Assembly: GCA_045632605.1 (NCBI GenBank)
Contig: JAZQXA010000038.1
Span: 1 to 21,148, forward strand
From: Flemingiibacterium sp045632605
Lineage (GTDB): Bacteria; Bacillota; Clostridia; Oscillospirales; CAG-272
DNA length: 21,148 bases
Direction of reading: 5' to 3'
The position numbers were made by a program, and so were the translations under genes. Under the pieces are notes generated by a model. The model did not search any database. It was given only the letters and a program-made list of their open reading frames with translations, and had not been told where the DNA came from. Below are positions 1 through 7,133 of this stretch, one piece after another. Numbering within the stretch: position 1 is the first letter of the stretch; each line of letters opens with the position of its first letter.

Positions 1-317
1 CAGATAAGTCGGAATATGAAGAAAAGCTCTCAAATGCCGAGCAGGAAGCCGCCCAAATGAGAAAGAGCGCAACTGATGAGGCGAAGCGCCACGGTGAACG
101 CATTATCGCTGAGGCGAATGCACGTGCTGACGGAATTGTCCGTGCCGCGGAGGCGCAGATCGAGCTTGATAAAAAGAAGGCACAGTCCGATATGAAGCGA
201 GAGATTGCAGATGTTTCGACACGTCTTGCCGAAAAACTTATCGGCAAGGAAGTGAATGCCGACACACACCGTGAGCTTATCGATTCGTTTATTGAAGAAA
301 TCGGTGACGCCAAATGA
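1..317 (+). CDS. atpF: F1Fo ATP synthase subunit b (5' end outside window)
   Basis: The reading frame is open from base 3, the first full codon, to a TGA at 315-317 and gives about 104 C-terminal residues. Subunit b is the peripheral stalk that ties the membrane a/c ring sector to the F1 head through delta. The visible part is almost entirely charged, Ala/Glu/Lys/Arg-rich coiled-coil helix (for example KRHGERIIAEANARADGIVR), as expected of the b stalk. The N-terminal membrane helix is not in the window. The stop overlaps the atpH start by an ATGA, so the two are probably translationally coupled. The family is usually about 160 residues, so roughly one third is missing to the left. Identity rests on the coiled coil plus the position directly before atpH. 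Confidence 0.9.
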   Translation, partial: DKSEYEEKLSNAEQEAAQMRKSATDEAKRHGERIIAEANARADGIVRAAEAQIELDKKKAQSDMKREIADVSTRLAEKLIGKEVNADTHRELIDSFIEEIGDAK

Positions 318-844
318 CACGGGTAAGTGAAGAATATGCGGCGGCTCTTTTTACGCTTGCCGCAGAGGAAAATGTTGGGCATGAGGTTGCCGATTCGCTA
401 AAGACTGTTAGGACACTTGCCCTTGAATACCCGGATTATATTGACCTTCTCGCTTCGGTTAATATCCCGATTGACGAGCGGTGTCAGGTTATCGACAACG
501 CTTTCGGAGCGGCTTTGCACGAATATGCAGTTTCGTTTATAAAGCTTCTTTGTGAGCGCGGGCATATACGTGACCTTGACGAGTGTATCGACGAATATAT
601 GAAGTTATACGAGGCATCGTACGGTATTGCAACAGCGAATATCACAAGTGCTGTCACGCTCACCGATGAGGAGAAGGAAACACTCAAAAGAAAGCTCGAA
701 GCAAAGCTTTCACGTCGGGTTGAGCTTGTATGCCAGGTTGACGAGAGTATTCTCGGCGGCATTGTAATACGTGTCGACGGTAATATCATGGACGGAAGCA
801 TCAGAACAAAGCTCGCCGAGCTTGGCGATGTTATCGGAAACTGA
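314..844 (+). CDS. atpH: F1Fo ATP synthase subunit delta (OSCP)
   Basis: 176 residues, the usual length of the delta/OSCP family. Delta sits on top of the F1 alpha3-beta3 hexamer and joins it to the subunit b stalk. The N-terminal part (about 1-105) has the helical-bundle pattern with an opening like VSEEYAAALFTLAAEEN. The C-terminal part has the family-typical stretch ANITSAVTLTDEEKETLKRK followed by the beta region VDESILGGIVIRVDGNIMDGS near 141-161, which is the best signature. The start overlaps the atpF stop by four bases (ATGA), and atpA follows after 28 bp. No anomaly in length or frame. Confidence 0.95.
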   Translation: MTRVSEEYAAALFTLAAEENVGHEVADSLKTVRTLALEYPDYIDLLASVNIPIDERCQVIDNAFGAALHEYAVSFIKLLCERGHIRDLDECIDEYMKLYEASYGIATANITSAVTLTDEEKETLKRKLEAKLSRRVELVCQVDESILGGIVIRVDGNIMDGSIRTKLAELGDVIGN

Positions 845-872
845 ATATTCTTACAGAAAGGAATATTAAAAA

Positions 873-2399
873 ATGAATCTTCGTCCCGATGAGATCGGAA
901 ATATAATAAAAGATCAAATTAAAAATTACAAGTCCCGCATCGAGATGACCGAAACCGGAAGCGTTGTGCTGGTCGGTGACGGAATTGCGCGTGTGTACGG
1001 ACTTAAAAACTGTATGGCAAACGAGCTGCTCGAATTTGATGATGGCAGCTTCGGTATGGCGCAGAACCTTGAAAACGAAACCGTTTCTGTTGCGCTTCTC
1101 TCAAACGAAAACAGTATACGTGAGGGCTCGACGGTAAAGCGTACGGGAAAGGTACTTTCTGTGCCGGTTGGTGAAGCTATGCTAGGTCGTGTCGTTGATG
1201 CGCTCGGTCAGCCGATTGACGGTAAAGGGGCAATTGAATATAATGCAACACGTCCTATTGAATCTGAAGCTCCCGGCATAATTGAACGCAAGAGCGTATC
1301 TGTACCGCTTCAAACCGGTATCAAGGCTATTGACTCGATGATACCGATAGGCAGAGGTCAGCGTGAGCTTATCATTGGTGACCGTCAGACCGGTAAGACA
1401 GAAATTGCGATTGATACAATAATCAATCAGAAGGGGCAGGATGTTCTCTGTATCTATGTTGCCATCGGTCAGAAGAACACCTCTGTTGTTCAAATTGCAA
1501 ACGAGCTGACACGCCACGGTGCGATGGATTACACAATAATTGTTTCGGCATCGGCGTCTGAAACTGCACCGCTTCAGTATATTGCACCTTATTCCGGCTG
1601 CGCTATGGCGGAATATTTCCGCGAGCAGGGCAAGGATGTGCTTATAATTTACGATGATTTGTCAAAGCACGCGGTTGCATACCGCGCACTGTCACTGCTT
1701 ATACGCCGTCCGCCGGGACGTGAAGCTTATCCCGGTGACGTATTCTATCTACATTCAAGACTGCTTGAACGTGCGGCTTGTGTTGCACCCGAATACGGCG
1801 GTGGTTCGATTACAGCTCTCCCGATTATTGAAACGCAGGCAGGCGATGTTTCGGCGTATATCCCGACGAATGTAATTTCGATTACCGACGGTCAGATATT
1901 CCTCGAAACTGAACTTTTCCACTCGGGCGTTATGCCGGCGATTAATCCCGGTATCTCGGTAAGCCGAGTCGGCGGTTCGGCACAGTTAAAGCCGATGAAA
2001 AAGGTTTCGGGTGAGCTTAAGCTACTCTATTCGCAGTATCTTGAGCTTAAAGCATTTGCACAGTTCGGAAGTGACCTGGATGCTGACACAAAGGCAAGAC
2101 TTGCGCTCGGTGAACGTATCGTCGAGGTATTAAAGCAGGGAAGAAATGCGCCCGTAAGAGTCGGATGTCAGGTTGCGATAGTTTACGCAGTCATTCACGG
2201 CTTCCTCGACGGTGTTGCGGTCAAGAATGTAAGTGTATGGGAAAGTGCGCTTTATGAGCTGCTTGAAGCAAAGTACAATGACTTACTCACAAGACTTGAA
2301 AAGGGTTCGTGGGAAAAAGAGGACATTAATGAGCTTGAAGTGGCACTTAACGAGCTTAACCGTCTTCGCACCGACCTTAATGAAGTAAGAGGTAAATAA
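873..2399 (+). CDS. atpA: F1 ATP synthase subunit alpha
   Basis: 508 residues, full length. Alpha forms the non-catalytic nucleotide-binding positions of the F1 hexamer and donates the arginine finger to the catalytic beta sites. The P-loop GDRQTGKT is at 169-176, the Walker B strand VLIIYDD at 256-262, and the family signature PAINPGISVSRVGGSA at about 355-370, including the finger Arg365. The N-terminal beta barrel (about 25-90) and the C-terminal helical domain (from about 380) are both present. An AGAAAGGA ribosome binding site lies about 10 bases before the ATG. It is followed after two bases by atpG. No missing catalytic residue was seen. Confidence 0.98.
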   Translation: MNLRPDEIGNIIKDQIKNYKSRIEMTETGSVVLVGDGIARVYGLKNCMANELLEFDDGSFGMAQNLENETVSVALLSNENSIREGSTVKRTGKVLSVPVGEAMLGRVVDALGQPIDGKGAIEYNATRPIESEAPGIIERKSVSVPLQTGIKAIDSMIPIGRGQRELIIGDRQTGKTEIAIDTIINQKGQDVLCIYVAIGQKNTSVVQIANELTRHGAMDYTIIVSASASETAPLQYIAPYSGCAMAEYFREQGKDVLIIYDDLSKHAVAYRALSLLIRRPPGREAYPGDVFYLHSRLLERAACVAPEYGGGSITALPIIETQAGDVSAYIPTNVISITDGQIFLETELFHSGVMPAINPGISVSRVGGSAQLKPMKKVSGELKLLYSQYLELKAFAQFGSDLDADTKARLALGERIVEVLKQGRNAPVRVGCQVAIVYAVIHGFLDGVAVKNVSVWESALYELLEAKYNDLLTRLEKGSWEKEDINELEVALNELNRLRTDLNEVRGK

Positions 2400-2401
2400 C
2401 A

Positions 2402-3214
2402 GTGGGAGCAGATATTAAAGCACTGCGAACACGCATAAAAAGCGTTGATTCAACGCTACATCTGACGAAAGCGATGGGACTTGTCGCATCCTCGAAGATA
2501 CGCCGTGCTAATGATGCCATGAAAAAAGGGCGTGAATATACGGCGGCAATTCGCGGCTTTATTGACGAGCTTTCGTCGGGCGGCGATTGCAGGAGAAGCC
2601 CATATATGCAGTCACGCGGCGATGATATTTCGCGTACTCGAATCATCGTTATCGCGGGTGATAGAGGACTTGCCGGCGGTTATAATGCAAATGTTTTTCG
2701 ACTTGCGGTGTCTTATATGGGAGCAAAGTTTATTCCGATAGGAAAGCGTGCCTGCGAAAAATACGGTGCGGAAATTAATTCTTCCGAGAATTTTTCTTCA
2801 GCTGAAGCTTATACCTTGGCAAAGTCGCTATGCGATGATTTTGCGGCAGGGGAATATGACCGGCTTGGAATTATTTCCACCGAATATGTTTCGATGATGA
2901 CGCAGAATGCAAAAATCACTTGGCTTCTTCCGTTTGATTCCGGAGATGAAGCAAGGGCGTCCGGCATGATTTTTGAGCCTGACGAAATGACTGTGCTTGA
3001 TGCTGTGATGCCCGAATATGTGTCGGGTATGCTTGTTGGGTCACTTCGCGAGAGCTTTGCTTCGGAGGTTGCGGCACGCCGTATGGCGATGGACAGTGCC
3101 GGAAAGAATGCAAGCGCGATGATCGACAGTCTGCAGCTTCAGTATAACCGTGCGCGTCAGGGTGCGATTACGCAGGAAATTACCGAAATCGTCGCAGGCG
3201 CCGGCGAACAATAA
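2402..3214 (+). CDS. atpG: F1 ATP synthase subunit gamma (GTG start)
   Basis: 270 residues, somewhat shorter than the 285-290 common in the family. Gamma is the rotating central shaft inside the alpha3-beta3 hexamer. The N-terminal coiled-coil helix is clear (IKSVDSTLHLTKAMGLVASS at about 12-31), the middle Rossmann-like part has IIVIAGDRGLAGGYNANVFR at about 80-99, and the C-terminal helix has SEVAARRMAMDSAGKNASAM and ends with LQYNRARQGAITQEITEIVAGA. The start is GTG, two bases after the atpA stop. The ribosome binding site (AAGAGG) lies inside the end of atpA, so translation is probably coupled. The shortness comes from tightened loops in the central domain; both helices are intact. Confidence 0.96.
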   Translation: MGADIKALRTRIKSVDSTLHLTKAMGLVASSKIRRANDAMKKGREYTAAIRGFIDELSSGGDCRRSPYMQSRGDDISRTRIIVIAGDRGLAGGYNANVFRLAVSYMGAKFIPIGKRACEKYGAEINSSENFSSAEAYTLAKSLCDDFAAGEYDRLGIISTEYVSMMTQNAKITWLLPFDSGDEARASGMIFEPDEMTVLDAVMPEYVSGMLVGSLRESFASEVAARRMAMDSAGKNASAMIDSLQLQYNRARQGAITQEITEIVAGAGEQ

Positions 3215-3235
3215 TTATTAAAGGGAGTGATACCT

Positions 3236-4633
3236 TTGGCAAATACACACAGCGGCACTGTTGCGCAGGTCATGGGACCTGTCGTTGACGTGCGATTTGA
3301 GGAAGGCGGACTGCCTGCCATATATAATGCGCTGACTATGCCTATCGGTGAGCGTACGCTCACGGTTGAGGTGGCACAGCACATCGGTGACAACACCGCA
3401 CGCTGTATCGCAATGGCATCGACCGACGGTCTTCAGCGCGGTACAACCGTTACCGATACCGGACACGCAATAAGCGTTCCTGTCGGAAAAGAAACGCTCG
3501 GACGTATTTTTAATGTCCTCGGAAACGCAGTTGACAACAAGCCCGACCCCGAAGGCGTTGAGAGATGGAACATTCACCGTCCGTCGCCTGATTATGAGGA
3601 GCTTTCGACTTCTACCGAGATACTTGAAACGGGTATCAAGGTCATCGACCTTATCTGTCCTTTCTCAAAGGGCGGTAAAATAGGTCTTTTCGGCGGTGCC
3701 GGAGTTGGTAAGACGGTTCTTATCATGGAGCTTATCAATAACATTGCAAAAGAGCACGGCGGTCTTTCTGTTTTCACCGGTGTAGGTGAGCGTACCCGTG
3801 AGGGTAACGACCTTTACAACGAGATGATTCAGTCGGAGGTTATCGACAAGACAGCCCTTGTTTACGGTCAGATGAACGAGCCGCCCGGAGCGAGAATGGG
3901 AGTTGCACTTTCGGGTCTTACTATGGCGGAATATTTCCGCGATACAGAGGGACAGGACGTGCTCCTGTTCATCGATAATATTTTCCGTTTCACCCAGGCA
4001 GGAAGCGAGGTTTCCGCACTTCTCGGACGTATGCCGTCTGCGGTTGGTTATCAGCCGACGCTTGCAACCGAAATGGGTGCACTTCAGGAGAGAATCACAT
4101 CGACAAAACGCGGCTCGATTACGTCAATTCAGGCGGTTTATGTCCCGGCTGACGACTTGACAGACCCGGCACCGGCGACAACATTCGCACATCTTGATGC
4201 AACAACGGTACTTTCGCGTTCAATCGCATCGCAGGGTATTTATCCTGCGGTGGACCCGCTCGAATCAACCAGCCGTATTCTTTCGGCAGAGGTGCTCGGT
4301 GAGGAGCATTACCGTGTTGCCCGCGAGGTTCAGCGCATTCTTCAGCGTTACAAGGAGCTGATGGATATTATTGCAATCATGGGTATGGACGAGCTTTCGG
4401 ATGACGACAAGGTGCTCGTTGCGAGAGCACGTAAGATTCAGCGCTTCCTCTCACAGCCGTTTACCGTCGGAGAAAAGTTCACCGGCTTTGCAGGAAAATA
4501 TGTACCGCTTTCCGAAACGATACGCGGCTTTGCCGAGATAATCGACGGTAAGCACGATGATTTGCCCGAATCGGCATTCCTCTTTGTCGGCGGCATTGAC
4601 GAGGCTGTTGAAAAGGCAAAAGCAAACGCTTGA
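3236..4633 (+). CDS. atpD: F1 ATP synthase subunit beta (catalytic, TTG start)
   Basis: 465 residues from the TTG at 3236. Beta carries the catalytic nucleotide sites that make or hydrolyse ATP. The P-loop GGAGVGKT is at 153-160, the catalytic Glu185 lies in VGERTREGND, and the gamma-contacting DELSEED loop appears as MDELSDDDK. A GTG at 3227 would give 468 residues, but the ribosome binding site AAAGGGAG (3220-3226) directly touches it, whereas it sits about nine bases before the TTG. The TTG also gives a family-like MANTHSGTVAQVMGPVVDVR beginning. The gene lies 21 bp after atpG and 12 bp before atpC. Confidence 0.96.
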   Translation: MANTHSGTVAQVMGPVVDVRFEEGGLPAIYNALTMPIGERTLTVEVAQHIGDNTARCIAMASTDGLQRGTTVTDTGHAISVPVGKETLGRIFNVLGNAVDNKPDPEGVERWNIHRPSPDYEELSTSTEILETGIKVIDLICPFSKGGKIGLFGGAGVGKTVLIMELINNIAKEHGGLSVFTGVGERTREGNDLYNEMIQSEVIDKTALVYGQMNEPPGARMGVALSGLTMAEYFRDTEGQDVLLFIDNIFRFTQAGSEVSALLGRMPSAVGYQPTLATEMGALQERITSTKRGSITSIQAVYVPADDLTDPAPATTFAHLDATTVLSRSIASQGIYPAVDPLESTSRILSAEVLGEEHYRVAREVQRILQRYKELMDIIAIMGMDELSDDDKVLVARARKIQRFLSQPFTVGEKFTGFAGKYVPLSETIRGFAEIIDGKHDDLPESAFLFVGGIDEAVEKAKANA

Positions 4634-4645
4634 CGGTGACTTAAG

Positions 4646-4906
4646 ATGAACACATTCAAGCTGAAAATTTCCACGCCCGACGGCGATATGTATAACGGTG
4701 AGGCAGCGAAGCTCGATGTTCGCGGACTTGAGGGTGAGCTGGCTGTAATGGCAGGGCACATCCCGTTTATGACAGCGCTTAAACCCTGTGACTGCAAGTT
4801 GCTTCTCTCTGACGGGGATGAACGTGTCGGAAGCATTGATGGCGGGCTCCTTAGCGTTGGCGATGAGCTTGTAACCTTACTTGCAAGCAGTTTCAAATGG
4901 AAATAA
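4646..4906 (+). CDS. atpC: F1 ATP synthase subunit epsilon, N-terminal domain only
   Basis: 86 residues, whereas most bacterial epsilon subunits have about 130-140. Epsilon connects gamma to the c-ring. The visible protein is the N-terminal beta-sandwich with typical elements: FKLKISTPDGDMYNGEA, the stretch DVRGLEGELAVMAGHIPFMT, and IDGGLLSVGDELVTLLA. The C-terminal two-helix domain, which in many bacteria binds ATP or inserts into F1 to inhibit hydrolysis, is absent. A terminator begins within ten bases of the stop, so no out-of-frame remnant of the domain is hidden downstream and this is not a simple frameshift. Short epsilons of this kind are known from some other bacteria. Last gene of the operon. 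Confidence 0.93.
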   Translation: MNTFKLKISTPDGDMYNGEAAKLDVRGLEGELAVMAGHIPFMTALKPCDCKLLLSDGDERVGSIDGGLLSVGDELVTLLASSFKWK

Positions 4907-4912
4907 ATTAAG

Positions 4913-4946
4913 AAAACTGTCCGATTTTAATTTCGGACAGTTTTTT
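4913..4946. terminator. Bidirectional rho-independent terminator after atpC
   Basis: A perfect 12-bp inverted repeat, AAAACTGTCCGA (4913-4924) and TCGGACAGTTTT (4933-4944), with an 8-base loop. The plus strand continues in T's to 4946. On the minus strand the stem ends in TTTTCTT, so the same hairpin can also stop leftward transcription from the Spo0A-C-like gene pair, which ends at 4976. Confidence 0.9.
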
Positions 4947-4975
4947 ATAATGAAAATCGTCAGTTTGGAGCAAAA

Positions 4976-5365
4976 TCATGATTGTGTTGACGATGCTGTG
5001 TCAAAAGAATGAAGATAGTCTGCCACGGTGAGAATAAAGCTTGCGCAATTTGGGCGATGCTCGGGTGTTATATCTCCGAAAATTTCGGTTAACACTTTTG
5101 AATGAGCTAAAACAGCACGTTCGACTGCTCTGCGGCAGTTACGTTCGGCACTTGCGCTTGATACCGCACCGCAAAGTCTTGCAACCTTTGGATAGAGTGT
5201 TTTGGTTGCATACACGGTGATTTCCGGATTCTGATATGCGAGAATTATTGCACAGCGGATATATTCATAGCCGCAGGAGCTTGCACTTATTCCGAACCTA
5301 AGAAGAATGTCAGTGACACGGTTATCAAGTTCGTTGCCGAGTAAATACGGTAGATATGTATTCAT
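4976..5365 (-). CDS. Spo0A C-terminal-domain-only protein, divergent copy (gene 2 of pair)
   Basis: 129 residues that align over nearly their whole length with the DNA-binding C-terminal domain of Spo0A, the sporulation master regulator. Matching elements are FGISASSCGYEYIRCAI (24-40; Spo0A has IGVPAHIKGYLYLREAI), ITVYATKTLYPKVARLC (49-65; Spo0A LLGSITKVLYPDIAKKF) and the recognition-helix region SSASAERNCRRAVERAV (69-85; Spo0A TTASRVERAIRHAIEVA). There is no receiver domain and no phosphorylatable Asp. The two arginines equivalent to those in VERxxR are kept. It is more diverged than its neighbour: the PAHIKG turn is lost. The start codon overlaps the upstream gene's stop by an ATGA. Domain assignment is confident; the role (DNA binding, heterodimerisation, or titration of Spo0A) is inference. 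Confidence 0.85.
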   Translation of the reverse strand: MNTYLPYLLGNELDNRVTDILLRFGISASSCGYEYIRCAIILAYQNPEITVYATKTLYPKVARLCGAVSSASAERNCRRAVERAVLAHSKVLTEIFGDITPEHRPNCASFILTVADYLHSFDTASSTQS

Positions 5366-5778
5366 GCCGGCTTACCGCCCCTTATCTTTGGGATGGCAAT
5401 GAGATTATGGCGAAGCTTTTCCGATATTATTGCAATAAAGCTGCGTGCGGAAATTGCGTTTGATGCGGTAAGTACACTTGCGAAATAACTGTCAAAGCGT
5501 ATCAGCTGTCCGGAATTTACAGCAGCTTTAAGAGCTGTTCTCATATCACGTTCAACGCAGGCGGCGGTGGTATTATACTGCTCTGCAACAACAGCATAAA
5601 GTCCGGTGGTGACGCTTCTTATCATGGTATAGTCGGAATATACCATACTAACGGCAAGGGATAGATATTGGTAGCCTTTAAGATGTGAGGGAACACCTAT
5701 TTCGCTTAACAGTAAAGGAATCAGTCGGTGAAGTTCATCCGTGTCATAGACGGTTTGCGGAGACGTGGAAACTGACAT
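5362..5778 (-). CDS. Spo0A C-terminal-domain-only transcription factor (gene 1 of pair)
   Basis: 138 residues. Residues 15-125 match the Spo0A DNA-binding domain closely: LSEIGVPSHLKGYQYLSLAV at 24-43 (Spo0A HEIGVPAHIKGYLYLREAI), SMVYSDYTMIRSVTTGLY at 44-61, and YNTTAACVERDMRTALKAA at 68-86, covering the recognition helix with its VERxxR arginines. The final helix SARSFIAIISEKLRHNL mirrors Spo0A NSEFIAMVADKLRLEHK. The N-terminal receiver domain of Spo0A is wholly absent, so this protein cannot be switched by aspartate phosphorylation in the usual way. It ends in a short basic tail (IRGGKPA). AGGAG lies 7 bases before the ATG, and a strong promoter lies upstream. It is co-transcribed with the second Spo0A-C-like gene through a 4-bp overlap. 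Confidence 0.9.
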   Translation of the reverse strand: MSVSTSPQTVYDTDELHRLIPLLLSEIGVPSHLKGYQYLSLAVSMVYSDYTMIRSVTTGLYAVVAEQYNTTAACVERDMRTALKAAVNSGQLIRFDSYFASVLTASNAISARSFIAIISEKLRHNLIAIPKIRGGKPA

Positions 5779-5824
5779 TGAAATTCTCCTTTTTATTTAA
5801 AATCGTTCTTCTTCACATATAAAT

Positions 5825-5853
5825 ATTATATCATAAATCAGACTTAATTTCAA
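5825..5853 (-). promoter_or_regulatory. Promoter of the Spo0A-C-like gene pair
   Basis: Read leftward, TTGAAA (-35, 5848-5853), a 17-bp spacer and TATAAT (-10, 5825-5830), with an extended TGA just before the -10. Predicted transcription begins near 5819, about 40 bases before the ATG at 5778. It is near the sigma-A consensus, so expression is probably substantial in growing cells. Confidence 0.8.
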
Positions 5854-5907
5854 TTGGAAGTAGTTATGAATATCGTATTCACGGTTTGGATTCAATCAAT
5901 ATAAAAA

Positions 5908-5924
5908 TCTCGAAATATGTCGAA
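5908..5924 (+). promoter_or_regulatory. Tandem 0A-box-like sites
   Basis: TGTCGAA at 5918-5924 is an exact match to the 0A-box core, and its context TATGTCGAAAA differs at one position from the Spo0A consensus TTTGTCRAAAA. A second copy, TCTCGAA (5908-5914), has one mismatch in the core and lies exactly 10 bp upstream in the same orientation. That is the one-turn head-to-tail spacing used by Spo0A dimers. The pair ends 13 bp upstream of the cysK -35 and lies about 55 bp behind the -35 of the Spo0A-C-like genes. Binding by Spo0A or by the neighbouring proteins is inferred. Confidence 0.55.
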
Positions 5925-5937
5925 AAATGAGATTCAC

Positions 5938-5966
5938 TTGACAATTCTTTATCTCGGTGATATAAT
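5938..5966 (+). promoter_or_regulatory. Promoter of cysK
   Basis: A full-consensus sigma-A promoter: TTGACA (5938-5943), 17-bp spacer, TATAAT (5961-5966), with an extended -10 TGA. The expected start near 5973 leaves an untranslated leader of only about 25 bases before the GTG start, so there is no room for a riboswitch or T-box. Confidence 0.88.
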
Positions 5967-5998
5967 AAAATCATGAAAAAACAGAAAGGAATCCGCTT

Positions 5999-6943
5999 GT
6001 GCGGTACTGTAATATTATGAAAATTTATACATCGCTCACGGAGCTTATCGGAAATACGCCCCTTATCGAAACAAAAAATTATAATGAGGCGAATAAGCTG
6101 CCGGCGAAGCTGCTTGCAAAGCTTGAATATTTTAATCCTGCCGGAAGCGTAAAGGACAGGGTTGCCGCAAAAATGATTGACGATGCAGAAAAGAACGGAA
6201 ATCTCAAGCCGGGGGCTACGGTAATCGAGCCGACCAGCGGCAACACCGGAATCGGACTCGCCGCAATCGCCGCGGCAAAGGGGTATAAGGTGATTCTTAC
6301 AATGCCTGATACGATGAGCGTTGAGCGAATCAATCTGCTCAAAGCTTACGGTGCAGAGCTTGTGCTGACAGAGGGAGATCGGGGAATGACCGGTGCCATC
6401 GAAAAGGCAAATGAGCTTGCAGAATCAATTCCAGGGAGCTTTATTGCAGGTCAGTTCACAAATCTTGCAAATCCTGAGGCACATTATGAAACTACCGGCC
6501 CCGAAATCTGGAACGATACTGACGGTAAGGTGGATATCTTCGTTGCCGGAGTCGGAACGGGGGGAACACTGTCGGGAACCGGACGTTATCTCAAAGAAAA
6601 GAATCCCGATGTGAAAATTATTGCGGTTGAACCGGCTTCCTCGCCCCTGCTTTCAAAGGGATATGCCGGAGGACACGGACTTATGGGTATCGGTGCGAAT
6701 TTTGTTCCCGATACGCTTGATACGGAAATTTATGATGAAATTATAGCCGTCACAGAGGATGAGGCTTATGCGGCAGGACGTATACTTGTTGGTACGGAGG
6801 GAATACTCGTCGGAATAACATCCGGTGCGGCGCTTCATGCGGCAACCAAGCTTGCGCTTCGCCCCGAAAATGCCGGAAAGGTTATAGTTGCGCTTCTGCC
6901 CGATACGGGTGAGAGATATCTCTCAACTCCGATGTTTAAATAA
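5999..6943 (+). CDS. cysK: Cysteine synthase A (O-acetylserine sulfhydrylase)
   Basis: 314 residues from the GTG. A PLP enzyme that makes L-cysteine from O-acetylserine and sulfide in the cytoplasm. NPAGSVKDR gives the PLP-binding Lys52, TSGNTG (79-84) holds the substrate and cofactor, GVGTGGT (184-190) is the phosphate-binding loop, TSGAA is at 274-278, and the family end PDTGERYLST is present. An AAAGGA ribosome binding site lies 8 bases before GTG 5999. The internal ATG 6017 gives the family-like start MKIYTSLTELIGNTPL but has no ribosome binding site of its own. Monocistronic, with promoter in front and terminator behind. It is divergent from the Spo0A-C-like pair, and the 0A-like site sits between them. 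Confidence 0.95.
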   Translation: MRYCNIMKIYTSLTELIGNTPLIETKNYNEANKLPAKLLAKLEYFNPAGSVKDRVAAKMIDDAEKNGNLKPGATVIEPTSGNTGIGLAAIAAAKGYKVILTMPDTMSVERINLLKAYGAELVLTEGDRGMTGAIEKANELAESIPGSFIAGQFTNLANPEAHYETTGPEIWNDTDGKVDIFVAGVGTGGTLSGTGRYLKEKNPDVKIIAVEPASSPLLSKGYAGGHGLMGIGANFVPDTLDTEIYDEIIAVTEDEAYAAGRILVGTEGILVGITSGAALHAATKLALRPENAGKVIVALLPDTGERYLSTPMFK

Positions 6944-6949
6944 GATTTC

Positions 6950-6975
6950 AAAAAGTCGCCTTTCGGCGGCTTTTT
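6950..6975 (+). terminator. Rho-independent terminator of cysK
   Basis: AAAAAGTCGCC, loop TTTC, GGCGGCTTTTT: an 11-bp stem with one G-T wobble and a terminal T run, beginning 7 bases after the cysK stop. Confidence 0.9.
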
Positions 6976-7050
6976 GCCATTATATAGGCGAAAATTTTCA
7001 CCCCGAGAAATAATCAACTTAAGTATGTTATTATTTGTTGATTTTAACTA

Positions 7051-7079
7051 TTGACAAAATCGCCGTTTCGTACTAATAT
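7051..7079 (+). promoter_or_regulatory. Promoter of the antiporter gene
   Basis: TTGACA (7051-7056), 17-bp spacer, TAATAT (7074-7079). The expected start near 7086 leaves a leader of about 50 bases before the ATG at 7134, with GGAAGTG (7122-7128) as the ribosome binding site. Confidence 0.75.
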
Positions 7080-7133
7080 ATTATAGGTCGCGTAAGTGCG
7101 CGGCAAATATATTTTATCTATGGAAGTGCTATT

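Noticed and set aside
7051..7056. 0A-like core TGTCAA on the reverse strand, also at 5938, 18797 and 18951
   Set aside because: Every TTGACA -35 box reads as TGTCAA on the other strand, so these are explained by the promoters and are not independent evidence for Spo0A sites.
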